This document shows positions 38,111 to 45,984 of a stretch of 64,000 nt of DNA, one piece after another. The notes beneath the pieces are model-generated. The model did not search any database. It saw only the letters and a program-made list of their open reading frames with translations, and was not told where the DNA came from. Source of the DNA: Allorhizobium paknamense. GTDB taxonomy: Bacteria; Pseudomonadota; Alphaproteobacteria; Rhizobiales; Rhizobiaceae. Position 1 is the stretch's first letter; each line of letters opens with the position of its first letter. The stretch lies in the NCBI RefSeq assembly GCF_030815125.1, contig NZ_JAUSWH010000002.1, forward strand, positions 434,001 through 498,000, written 5' to 3'. Position numbers and translations under genes: made by a program.

Positions 38111-40444
38111 ATGATCCTCACCCTGACTGTTATCGTTTTTGCCGTGATCGGGCTCGTGCTCGGCGGTGGCGGCGCTTATCTTCTTTCGCTCGGCGGCAGC
38201 CCTTTTTATCTCGTGGCCGGGCTGGTTTTTCTGGCAACAGGCCTGTTGCTTGCCCTTCGGCGCAGTTCCGCGCTCTGGCTCTATGGCCTTTTCATTCTCG
38301 GCTGCCTTGCCTGGGCCGTTTCCGAGGTGGGGTTTGACTGGTGGCAGCTCGGCACGCGCGGCGGTCTGGTCATCGTGCTCGGCTTCGTGCTGTTGCTCCC
38401 CGCCGTGCGCCGCCGCCTGGGTCCACTGCACCGGCGGGAAGGCGGTATCAGCGCCAGCGCCTGGCCTGTGGCGCTGCCCGTGCTGATCGCACTGATCGTT
38501 GCCGGTTATTCGATCACGCAGGACCCCTATGACAAGGTGGGCTCGCTTGATCTGAAAACTGCCTCGGCTACGCCGAGCTATGGCGGCAATGTGCCGGACG
38601 GGGAATGGCATCAATATGGCCGAACCCCCTATGGCCAGCGCTATTCGCCGCTCAACCAGATCACGCCGGATAACGTCAAGACGCTGAAGACCGCCTGGAC
38701 CTTCGAGACCGGAGACGTGAAACAGCCCGGCGATGTGGGCGAGACCACCTATCAGGTCACGCCGCTGAAGGTAGGGGATACGCTTTATCTCTGCACGCCG
38801 CATAATTGGGCAATTGCGGTGGATGCTGCCACCGGCAAGCAGAAATGGAAATATGACCCCAATGTCGGCCTCAATCCTGACCGTCAGCACCAGACCTGCC
38901 GTGGTGTGACCTATTACAAGGATCAGGCGGCACCTGCCGGTGCGCCCTGCGCAGAGCGGGTCTATCTGCCCACTTCCGATGCACGGCTGATTGCGCTGGA
39001 CGCCAGAAACGGCTCTGTCTGTGAAGGCTTTGCCGATCGCGGCGTGCTGCATCTGGAACAGGGCATGCCTTATAATCCGGCGGGCTATTACTACTCCACC
39101 TCACCGCCGGTCATTGCCGCGGGCAAGATCATCATCGGCGGGGCGGTCAACGACAATTATTCCATCCACGAGCAATCCGGGGTTATCCGGGCCTTTGACG
39201 TGAACACTGGTGCGCTCGTGTGGAACTGGGACAGTGGCAATCCGACGGAAACCACGCCCCTGCCGCCGGGCAAGACCTATACGGTCAATTCTCCTAATAG
39301 CTGGTCGGTATTTGCCGTGGATGAGCAGCTTGGCCTTGTCTATATCCCGCTCGGCAATCAGGTGCCGGACCAGATCGGCATTGGCCGCAGCGCCAATGTG
39401 GAGAAATATTCCGCAGGCGTGGTGGCGCTGGATGTGAATTCCGGCAAGGACCGCTGGATGCAGCAGTTCGTCCACCACGATCTCTGGGATATGGACGTGC
39501 CCGCCCAGCCGGTGCTGCTGGACCTGACGCGCGATGGCGCGACCATTCCCGCACTGGTGCAGGTAACGAAGCAGGGCGATGTCTACGTGCTGGACCGCCG
39601 CACGGGTCAGCCGATCATTCCCGTCAAGGAATTGCCGGCAGCGCCCAGTACCATTCCGGGGGAGAAGGCTTCTCCCACCCAGCCTATCTCCGGGCTTACC
39701 TTCCGTCCGCCGAAGATGGAAGAGCGCAATATGTGGGGCGTGAGCCTGATCGACCAGATGGTCTGCCGCATCAAGTTCCACCAGTTGCGCTATGAGGGGC
39801 AGTATACCCCGCCCTCGCTGGAAGGCTCGATCATTTACCCTGGCAATTTCGGCACGTTCAACTGGGGCTCTGTCGCCGTCGATCCGGAAAAGCAGGTGAT
39901 GTTCGGCATGCCGACCTATCTGGCCTTTACCTCCCGGCTGGTGCCGCGCGATCAGGTGCCGCCGAAGGGGCAGGATGAGAAGGGCTCGGAACAGGGGCTG
40001 AACCGCAATGATGGCGCGCCCTACGGCGTCTATATGGGGCCGTTCCTGTCGCCGCTTGGCATTCCCTGCCAGGCGCCGCCATGGGGCTATGTGACCGGTG
40101 TGGATCTGAAGACCGGCGAGATCGCCTATAAGCATCGCAACGGCACCGTTTATGACATGACGCCGCTGCCCTTGCCCTTCAAGGTGGGCGTACCGGGCAT
40201 TGGCGGCCCGATGATCACCAAGGGCGGCGTCGCCTTCCTCGGTGCTGCAGTCGATAATTATCTGCGGGCCTACAATCTTGCCGATGGCACGGAGCTGTGG
40301 AAGGCACGGCTTCCCGCCGGTGGTCAGGCGACACCCATGACCTATGAGCTGAACGGCAAGCAATATGTGGTGATGGTGGCCGGCGGTCACGGCTCCATCG
40401 GCACCAAGCCGGGGGATTATGTGATCGCCTATACCTTGCCCTGA
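38111..40444 (+). CDS. gcd: Membrane-bound PQQ-dependent glucose dehydrogenase
   Basis: A 777-residue quinoprotein that oxidises glucose to gluconolactone on the periplasmic side and passes electrons to ubiquinone. Five N-terminal transmembrane segments (about 1-130) precede an eight-bladed propeller with tryptophan-docking repeats (AIAVDAATGKQKWKYD, GVVALDVNSGKDRW). DNYSIHEQSGVIRAFD and DLWDMDVPAQPVLLDL are typical of the GDH active-site region. The protein needs PQQ; no pqq genes are in the window. The ATG at 38111 starts the first helix; a GTG-type start 26 codons earlier is less likely. Confidence 0.94.
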   Translation: MILTLTVIVFAVIGLVLGGGGAYLLSLGGSPFYLVAGLVFLATGLLLALRRSSALWLYGLFILGCLAWAVSEVGFDWWQLGTRGGLVIVLGFVLLLPAVRRRLGPLHRREGGISASAWPVALPVLIALIVAGYSITQDPYDKVGSLDLKTASATPSYGGNVPDGEWHQYGRTPYGQRYSPLNQITPDNVKTLKTAWTFETGDVKQPGDVGETTYQVTPLKVGDTLYLCTPHNWAIAVDAATGKQKWKYDPNVGLNPDRQHQTCRGVTYYKDQAAPAGAPCAERVYLPTSDARLIALDARNGSVCEGFADRGVLHLEQGMPYNPAGYYYSTSPPVIAAGKIIIGGAVNDNYSIHEQSGVIRAFDVNTGALVWNWDSGNPTETTPLPPGKTYTVNSPNSWSVFAVDEQLGLVYIPLGNQVPDQIGIGRSANVEKYSAGVVALDVNSGKDRWMQQFVHHDLWDMDVPAQPVLLDLTRDGATIPALVQVTKQGDVYVLDRRTGQPIIPVKELPAAPSTIPGEKASPTQPISGLTFRPPKMEERNMWGVSLIDQMVCRIKFHQLRYEGQYTPPSLEGSIIYPGNFGTFNWGSVAVDPEKQVMFGMPTYLAFTSRLVPRDQVPPKGQDEKGSEQGLNRNDGAPYGVYMGPFLSPLGIPCQAPPWGYVTGVDLKTGEIAYKHRNGTVYDMTPLPLPFKVGVPGIGGPMITKGGVAFLGAAVDNYLRAYNLADGTELWKARLPAGGQATPMTYELNGKQYVVMVAGGHGSIGTKPGDYVIAYTLP

Positions 40445-40544
40445 CCGGATGGCATCCGGTTTTCAAAAACCCGATGCCATCCGGAAAAAAGTTACGAGGA
40501 AGCGGACCCCTTCATGCCCTTTGTGGCGGGAGGGGTCTTCTTTT
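40445..40544 (+). terminator. Two hairpins after gcd
   Basis: The 307-base gap between gcd and the DUF6074 gene begins with arms CCGGATGGCATC (40445-40456) and GATGCCATCCGG (40473-40484). It continues with GACCCCT (40505-40511) / AGGGGTC (40531-40537) followed by TTCTTTT, a likely rho-independent terminator. The remainder is AT-rich and contains TTAACCAT (40701-40708), a CtrA-like half site, but no other gene. Confidence 0.6.
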
Positions 40545-40751
40545 GGCACAGAATTGTGAACGGCGACCTGGGGCTATTTATCGGTCAACGGTTTTATATG
40601 TCTCTGAATTCGGTAGGTTTTTAGAAGCAGAATCGCTGTTTGGGTGCGTGTTTTAGGTGAAGGTTTACGCTCAATTGCCTTCCGTTACGGCAACCAAACC
40701 TTAACCATGCAAGGCTTAAAACCGAATCACTCTGTTTGAAGGATGGTTCGC

Positions 40752-41030
40752 ATGACTAACACTGCCGCCAAGCTCCAGCCCGCTCCGGCCACGCTCGCCT
40801 TTTTTCCGCTTGCAAGCCGCCGTCAACTGGTGCGCAGCGCCGCCCGCGAACTGAACAGCCTTCACGGTGAAGAGGCCAATACCTATTGGCGTACCACCTG
40901 CAAGAAGCTTGGCGCCGAACTGCTGGACCTCGGCTGCCCGGCAGACGCCATGCGCGAAGAGATCATCGAATTTCAGGAAGCCGTGCAGATGGAACTGATG
41001 TGGCTGCACCGCGAGGCCGCAAGGGTTTAA
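40752..41030 (+). CDS. DUF6074 family protein
   Basis: A 92-residue soluble protein. FPLASRRQLVRSAARELNSL, followed by HGEEANTYWRTTCKKLGAEL, matches the DUF6074 group seen in Rhizobiaceae, often in several copies per genome. The role is not known. The ATG at 40752 is eight bases after GAAGGA and is preferred to the ATG at 40743. Transcribed alone. Confidence 0.8.
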   Translation: MTNTAAKLQPAPATLAFFPLASRRQLVRSAARELNSLHGEEANTYWRTTCKKLGAELLDLGCPADAMREEIIEFQEAVQMELMWLHREAARV

Positions 41031-41076
41031 ACCCGATTTGCAACCTGGTGAGAGTGCTTTCCTTTTTCTGCCAGCA

Positions 41077-41190
41077 CTCCATGAAGAACCTCTCTGCGCC
41101 ATATAGGGCGCAGAGAGGTTCTTCATGGAGCTTATTGTGTCTGCCTACTGCATAATTCCTTAAATCGATATTGATTTAAAGAACTATGAA
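41077..41190. repeat. 24-bp perfect palindrome and degenerate RIME-like module
   Basis: This fills much of the 342-base gap 41031-41372. Arms of 24 bases (41077-41100, 41107-41130) surround ATATAG, with core ATGAAGAACCTCTCTGCGCC. Next comes CTACTGCATAATTCCTTAAATCG with a mutated right arm (about 41146-41190), a decayed copy of the 2941-2994 module. The DNA beyond it is markedly AT-rich, leading into the LysE gene. Confidence 0.8.
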
Positions 41191-41372
41191 ATGGCATTTT
41201 TTCTCCAAGCATAATTCGATGGTGCCTGTGACGTCCCCGGTGGGGCCGCGCCCCGGTATTTTGTGACTTTTATATTTGACAATGCCGTGTGCAATATGTT
41301 TCCTGAATGCACGTAAAAGGTGATTTTGCAGGTATTTATATATCTTTTACTATCTGATGGAATGGAAATAAT

Positions 41373-42017
41373 ATGCAAGTTTCTTTATGGATTGCATTCG
41401 CTGTGGCATATATGGGAATAACATTGTCACCCGGCCCGAATGTGATGATTGTGCTGACGCATGCTGCAAAGTATGGTTTTCGTCATATCTATGTAACGAT
41501 TGCTGGTAATCTCACCTGCCAACTGCTCATTATTACGGCCATTGGCCTTGGAGTCGGTGCTCTGCTTACGGTTGATACCGTCGTCTATCACTGGATGAAA
41601 TATGTCGGGGCGGCTTATCTGGTCTATCTGGGCGTGCGGATTGTCTACAATGTCTTTGTGAAAGGACGCGCCACCAATCTCAATCTGGTTGATCCGGGTG
41701 TGAAGCAGGAAAGGCTACCGTCTTTTCGCAGGCGCTATCTTGAAGGTGTTGCCGTTTCCGCCAGCAATCCGAAGACGGTTATATTTCTGTCTGCCTTTCT
41801 GCCGCAATTTGTTTCCAGAGATATGCCGATCTTTCCGCAGTTTGCTATCATGTTTTTGACAATTGCGATGATCGTTACAACCATTCATTCGGTTTACGCG
41901 CTTTTGCTGATCGTGATGAAGGCGCGACTGTCGGGCTCTCTTTCCAGCCGTTTCTTTCCCGGCCTGACGGCAGCGATCTATCTGTTTCTCGGTGCAAGCC
42001 TGGGCTGGTCAGCCTGA
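41373..42017 (+). CDS. LysE family exporter, AT-rich gene
   Basis: A 214-residue LysE/RhtB-type exporter: MGITLSPGPNVMIVLTHAAK at the N-terminus, AAYLVYLGVRIVYNVF and SNPKTVIFLSAFLPQF in the middle, six hydrophobic segments. The gene and its upstream DNA are visibly richer in A+T than all neighbours, with many A/T third positions, and it lies between two repeat patches. This suggests recent transfer. Substrate unknown (amino acid or quorum-type lactone). Confidence 0.87.
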   Translation: MQVSLWIAFAVAYMGITLSPGPNVMIVLTHAAKYGFRHIYVTIAGNLTCQLLIITAIGLGVGALLTVDTVVYHWMKYVGAAYLVYLGVRIVYNVFVKGRATNLNLVDPGVKQERLPSFRRRYLEGVAVSASNPKTVIFLSAFLPQFVSRDMPIFPQFAIMFLTIAMIVTTIHSVYALLLIVMKARLSGSLSSRFFPGLTAAIYLFLGASLGWSA

Positions 42018-42105
42018 GTGGGAAAGACTCAGTTGGTGACAAATTAACTGAAGTCCTCCCGGAAAGACCGGTTCACACTTTTGCGCGACATCCTTAGCCT
42101 TCCTC

Positions 42106-44616
42106 TCAAGCCCGCTCTACAAAGCCGTCCAGCACGCGCTTTTGTCCGGCCCGGTCGAAATCGATCGTCAGCTTGTTTCCCTCTATGGCCGAAATATTGC
42201 CGTTTCCGAACTTGATGTGAAACACCCGGTCGCCCACGGCAAAGCGTGAGGGCTCGGTGCTGGTGGATTTGGCCACCAGTTCGCCCTCGATGGTGCGGCC
42301 GCGCGGGCCGCTTTCGCCGTAACCGATGCGCTCCACCGCGTGGCCGGAGCGGGTGCCCCAATTGTCACGCGTGGCGTCGGTCCGGTTTTGCTGGGCGCGT
42401 TTCCAGCCGGGGGTGGAGTAGCTGTTGGTGAAGGGCTCGGCCTTGTCGAAGCGGGACTGACCGTAGCCGCCGCGTCCATAGCCGCCATAGCTGGTGTCCA
42501 CCTCCGCCACTTCCACATGCATGGGCGGCAACTCGTCCAGGAAGCGGGAGGGCATGGTGGACTGCCACAGCCCATGAATGCGGCGGTTGGAGACGAACCA
42601 CAGATGGCAGCGCCGCTTGGCGCGGGTAATGCCGACATAGGCCAGCCGCCGTTCTTCCTCCAGCCCGGCGCGCCCGCCTTCATCCAGCGCCCGCTGGTGC
42701 GGAAAGAGCCCCTCCTCCCAGCCGGGCAGGAAGACGGTATCGAATTCCAGCCCCTTGGCCGAATGCAGCGTCATGATCGAGACGGCGTCCAGATCCTCGT
42801 TCTGTTCGGCATCCATGACCAGCGAGACGTGTTCGAGAAAGCCGCGCAGGCTCTCGAAGGCTTCCATGGAGCGGATCAGTTCCTTCAGGTTTTCCAGCCG
42901 TCCCGGCGCTTCCGCCGATTTGTCGTTCTGCCACATGGCGGTATAGCCGCTTTCGTCGAGAATCTGTTCGGCCAGTTCCGTATGGGGCGTGTTTTCCAGC
43001 AAGCCCTGCCAGCGGCGGAAATCCGCCACGACATCGAACAGCGCCTTGCGCGCTTTCGGCTTCAATTCGTCGGTCTCGATAATATCGGCGGCCGCGGCCA
43101 GCATGGGAATGTCGCGGGCGCGGGCATAGTCATGCAGGGTGCGGATCGTGGTATCGCCCAGCCCGCGTTTCGGCGTGTTGACGATGCGCTCGAAGGCCAG
43201 ATCGTCGGCGGGCTGGCAGACGAGGCGGAAATAGGCCATGGCATCGCGAATTTCCAGCCGCTCGTAAAAGCGTGGCCCGCCGATGACGCGGTAATTCAGC
43301 CCAAGCGTGACGAAGCGATCTTCGAATTCGCGCATCTGGAAGGAGGCGCGCACCAGAATGGCCATGTCGTTCAGGTTATGCTTGCGGCCAGTGGCGTCGC
43401 CCCGCTGCAAACGTTCAATTTCTTCGCCGACGGCGCGGGCCTCCTCTTCCGAATCCCAGGCCGCATGCACCACCACTTTTTCGTCATCCGGGTCGGTGCG
43501 GTCGGTAAACAGCGTCTTGCCGAGGCGGCCTTCATTATGGGCAATGAGATGACCGGCAGCCCCCAGAATATGTTCGGTCGAGCGGTAATTGCGCTCCAGC
43601 TTGATGACCTTTGCACCGGGAAAATCCTTCTCGAAGCGCAGAATGTTATCCACCTCGGCGCCGCGCCAGCCATAGATCGACTGGTCGTCATCGCCCACGC
43701 AGCACAGATTGACCGGCTCGTTTTTCCCTCCGGCTGAAGCGGGACGCTGCGCCAGAAGCCGCAGCCACATATATTGCGCGGTGTTGGTGTCCTGATACTC
43801 ATCCACCAGAATGTAGCGGAACTTCTGGTGATAATCCCTGAGCACGTCGGGATTGGCCCGGAACATGCGGATGGGATGCAGCAGAAGATCGCCGAAATCG
43901 CAGGCGTTCAGGCTTTTCAGCCGGTTTTGATAGGCGGTGTAAAGCTCGCGGCCCTTGCCATTGGCAAAGGCGCGGGCGTCGCCCTCCGGGATCTGCGCCG
44001 GATCGAGGCCCTTGTTCTTCCAGCCATCGATCATGGCGGCGAATTGCTTGGCCGGCCAGCGCTTGTCATCAATGCCTTCGGCCTGGATCAACTGCTTGAT
44101 CAGCCGCACCACGTCATCGGTATCGAGAATGGTGAAATCGGAGGAAAGCCCCACCAGTTCGGCATGACGGCGCAGTAGCTTAACGCCGATGGAGTGGAAG
44201 GTGCCGAGCCATGGCATGCCCTCCACCTGACCGCCGACCAGATGGCCGATGCGTTCCTTCATTTCCCGCGCCGCCTTGTTGGTGAAGGTGACGGCAAGGA
44301 TCTGGCTGGGAAAGGCGCGACCGGTGGCCAGAATATGGGCGATGCGGGTGGTGAGCACGCGCGTCTTGCCAGTGCCCGCACCGGCCAGCACCAGCACAGG
44401 CCCATCCAGCGTTTCCACCGCTTCGCGCTGCTCCGGGTTCAGCCCCGAAAGATAATCCGGCTGGCGGGCCTGATCGCGCGCGGCCATGGCGCGGGCGGCA
44501 ATGCCAAGGCCGCCGCCAGCAGAAGGGCCAGAGGAAGGCGAAGGCGCAGCGACCGGCTTCTTGCGCGGCGCGGGTTCCTCGTCAAAGAAGGGAATATCGT
44601 CAAAACCGTTGCTCAT
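42106..44616 (-). CDS. uvrD: ATP-dependent DNA helicase UvrD/PcrA
   Basis: An 836-residue superfamily 1A helicase for nucleotide excision and mismatch repair. After a Pro/Ser-rich N-terminal extension come the Q motif (YLSGLNPEQREAV), motif I VLAGAGTGKTRVL, motif II ILVDEYQDTNTAQY, motif III GDDDQSIYGWRGAE, motif V TLHSAKGLEFDTVFL and motif VI YVGITRAKRR. A C-terminal Tudor-like segment (GDRVFHIKFGNGNISAIEG) binds RNA polymerase in PcrA/UvrD. A fragment of a 47-bp palindrome (about 42066-42094) sits just past the stop. Confidence 0.96.
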   Translation of the reverse strand: MSNGFDDIPFFDEEPAPRKKPVAAPSPSSGPSAGGGLGIAARAMAARDQARQPDYLSGLNPEQREAVETLDGPVLVLAGAGTGKTRVLTTRIAHILATGRAFPSQILAVTFTNKAAREMKERIGHLVGGQVEGMPWLGTFHSIGVKLLRRHAELVGLSSDFTILDTDDVVRLIKQLIQAEGIDDKRWPAKQFAAMIDGWKNKGLDPAQIPEGDARAFANGKGRELYTAYQNRLKSLNACDFGDLLLHPIRMFRANPDVLRDYHQKFRYILVDEYQDTNTAQYMWLRLLAQRPASAGGKNEPVNLCCVGDDDQSIYGWRGAEVDNILRFEKDFPGAKVIKLERNYRSTEHILGAAGHLIAHNEGRLGKTLFTDRTDPDDEKVVVHAAWDSEEEARAVGEEIERLQRGDATGRKHNLNDMAILVRASFQMREFEDRFVTLGLNYRVIGGPRFYERLEIRDAMAYFRLVCQPADDLAFERIVNTPKRGLGDTTIRTLHDYARARDIPMLAAAADIIETDELKPKARKALFDVVADFRRWQGLLENTPHTELAEQILDESGYTAMWQNDKSAEAPGRLENLKELIRSMEAFESLRGFLEHVSLVMDAEQNEDLDAVSIMTLHSAKGLEFDTVFLPGWEEGLFPHQRALDEGGRAGLEEERRLAYVGITRAKRRCHLWFVSNRRIHGLWQSTMPSRFLDELPPMHVEVAEVDTSYGGYGRGGYGQSRFDKAEPFTNSYSTPGWKRAQQNRTDATRDNWGTRSGHAVERIGYGESGPRGRTIEGELVAKSTSTEPSRFAVGDRVFHIKFGNGNISAIEGNKLTIDFDRAGQKRVLDGFVERA

Positions 44617-44700
44617 GCCGCCCAATGTAGTGATTCGGGCCGGAAAGGCTAGCAAATGTTCCGGTTTTATTCTGATTTTTCCGGCTTCTGCCCCTGTTTT

Positions 44701-45984
44701 TCAGCGGGAGAAAGCGGTCATCCTTTCTTTTTGCGCGCTGAGGTGAGCGGCAAGTTGTGCGTGCCGTCGCTGCCAGAAGGGCCGGTCCGGCCACCGCCGC
44801 TCCATGCCGTACCAGGCATGGATATGGTCGCAATAGGCTGTCCATATCGGCTGTAATTGCGCCTGATAATCGATAAGCGCATCTGTGTTGCCTTGAAGAA
44901 AACGATCTGCGGCTTCCGCTGCCGCAAGGCCCGTGTAGAGCGCATTGAACAGGCCCTGTGCCGAGAGCGGATCGAAGGCCAGTGCGGCATCGCCGACGGC
45001 CATCCAGCCGGAGCCTGTTGACACTGCGAGAACACTTCCCCGTGTTTCCGCAGGTAAAACCGGCTCCCACTTTTCCTGGAAACACTCCTGGTTTTTACGT
45101 GTTTCCGGACAGAAAACCGGAGCCCACTTTTCCTGGAAACACTTTAACCGGCTCGACTGGGCAGCCCGGTAGCCAAGCGCCGTGCCGGGGTGAAAGCCGC
45201 TGTTTTCGATTAGTTGCGAGAGATGGGGCTGTGCCATGGCGCGCTGCATCAACCCCTCTACCGAGGTCACCCCCGCATCCGCGGCAAGGTCGGCATCGGT
45301 GTGAAAGGCAATCACCCGCCTACCGCCGGGAAGCGGCGCGCTGTACCACCAGCCGTCCGGCTCTGCTTCAATGAAGGTCGTTCCGGCGGTGCGGTCTGCT
45401 GTATCGTCACCGTGGAGATAGCTGCAAACCAACCGGTCCTGCACCTGCCGCTCCACCTTGAAATGCCGGGCAAGACCCGATGCCCGTCCCCCGGCGTCGA
45501 TCAGCAGTCTTGCCGTGGCGGACATGGTTTTGCCGTTTGTTCCAATGGCGAGCTCAACCCGCCAGCCATCCGCTTCCCGCCCCACATTCAAGGCGCGGGC
45601 GGGCTGAAGAAGTGCTGCACCGCGCCCCACGGCCTGCTGGCGCAGCCAGAGATCGAAACGGGCGCGGTCCAGATGCCAGCCCGGCCCATCGGGATCGCGC
45701 AGGCCGTCAGCCTCGAAGCCCAACTCCGCACCCCAGAAGGCGCGGCTGGCATGGCAGGGGGCATGGCCCTCTGCCAGGAATGATTCCCAGAGCCCCATGT
45801 CACGGAAAAGCCGCCGGGCTGCCGGGGCAAGCGATTCGCCAACCGTCACGCTTTGCCCGGACTGCCGCTCGATCAGAAGAACCCGGTAAAAGGGCGCGAG
45901 ATTGAGCGCGAGACAGGCGCCTGCCGGTCCCGCGCCGATGATGATGGCGTCCGCGTCGATCACGCCGTTTGCGGCGTCTTTCAT
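44701..45984 (-). CDS. lodB: LodB-like FAD-dependent oxidoreductase with two inserted repeat peptides
   Basis: A 427-residue flavoprotein of the tryptophan-halogenase/PHBH type: AIIIGAGPAGACLALNLA (dinucleotide motif), SVTVGESLAPAARRLF, and late GWMAVGDAALAFDPLSAQG (FAD ribose). It follows the LodA-like gene with an ATGA overlap; LodB flavoproteins are needed to make the cysteine tryptophylquinone of LodA. Residues about 281-316 hold two copies of a CFQEKW(A/E)PV...PET peptide encoded by tandem 46-bp palindromic repeats, just before the GDAA motif. The frame stays open, but folding may be affected. Confidence 0.82.
   Translation of the reverse strand: MKDAANGVIDADAIIIGAGPAGACLALNLAPFYRVLLIERQSGQSVTVGESLAPAARRLFRDMGLWESFLAEGHAPCHASRAFWGAELGFEADGLRDPDGPGWHLDRARFDLWLRQQAVGRGAALLQPARALNVGREADGWRVELAIGTNGKTMSATARLLIDAGGRASGLARHFKVERQVQDRLVCSYLHGDDTADRTAGTTFIEAEPDGWWYSAPLPGGRRVIAFHTDADLAADAGVTSVEGLMQRAMAQPHLSQLIENSGFHPGTALGYRAAQSSRLKCFQEKWAPVFCPETRKNQECFQEKWEPVLPAETRGSVLAVSTGSGWMAVGDAALAFDPLSAQGLFNALYTGLAAAEAADRFLQGNTDALIDYQAQLQPIWTAYCDHIHAWYGMERRWPDRPFWQRRHAQLAAHLSAQKERMTAFSR
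45041..45143 (-). repeat. Two tandem 46-bp palindromic repeats inside lodB
   Basis: Units at 45041-45086 and 45098-45143, period 57 bp (19 codons). On the minus strand each reads AGTGTTTCCAG ... GTCCGG-like core ... GGAAACACG. The arms GTGTTTCC/GGAAACAC differ from the intergenic GCATTTCC/GGAAATGC by paired changes. Both units are open in the lodB frame. Confidence 0.9.
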
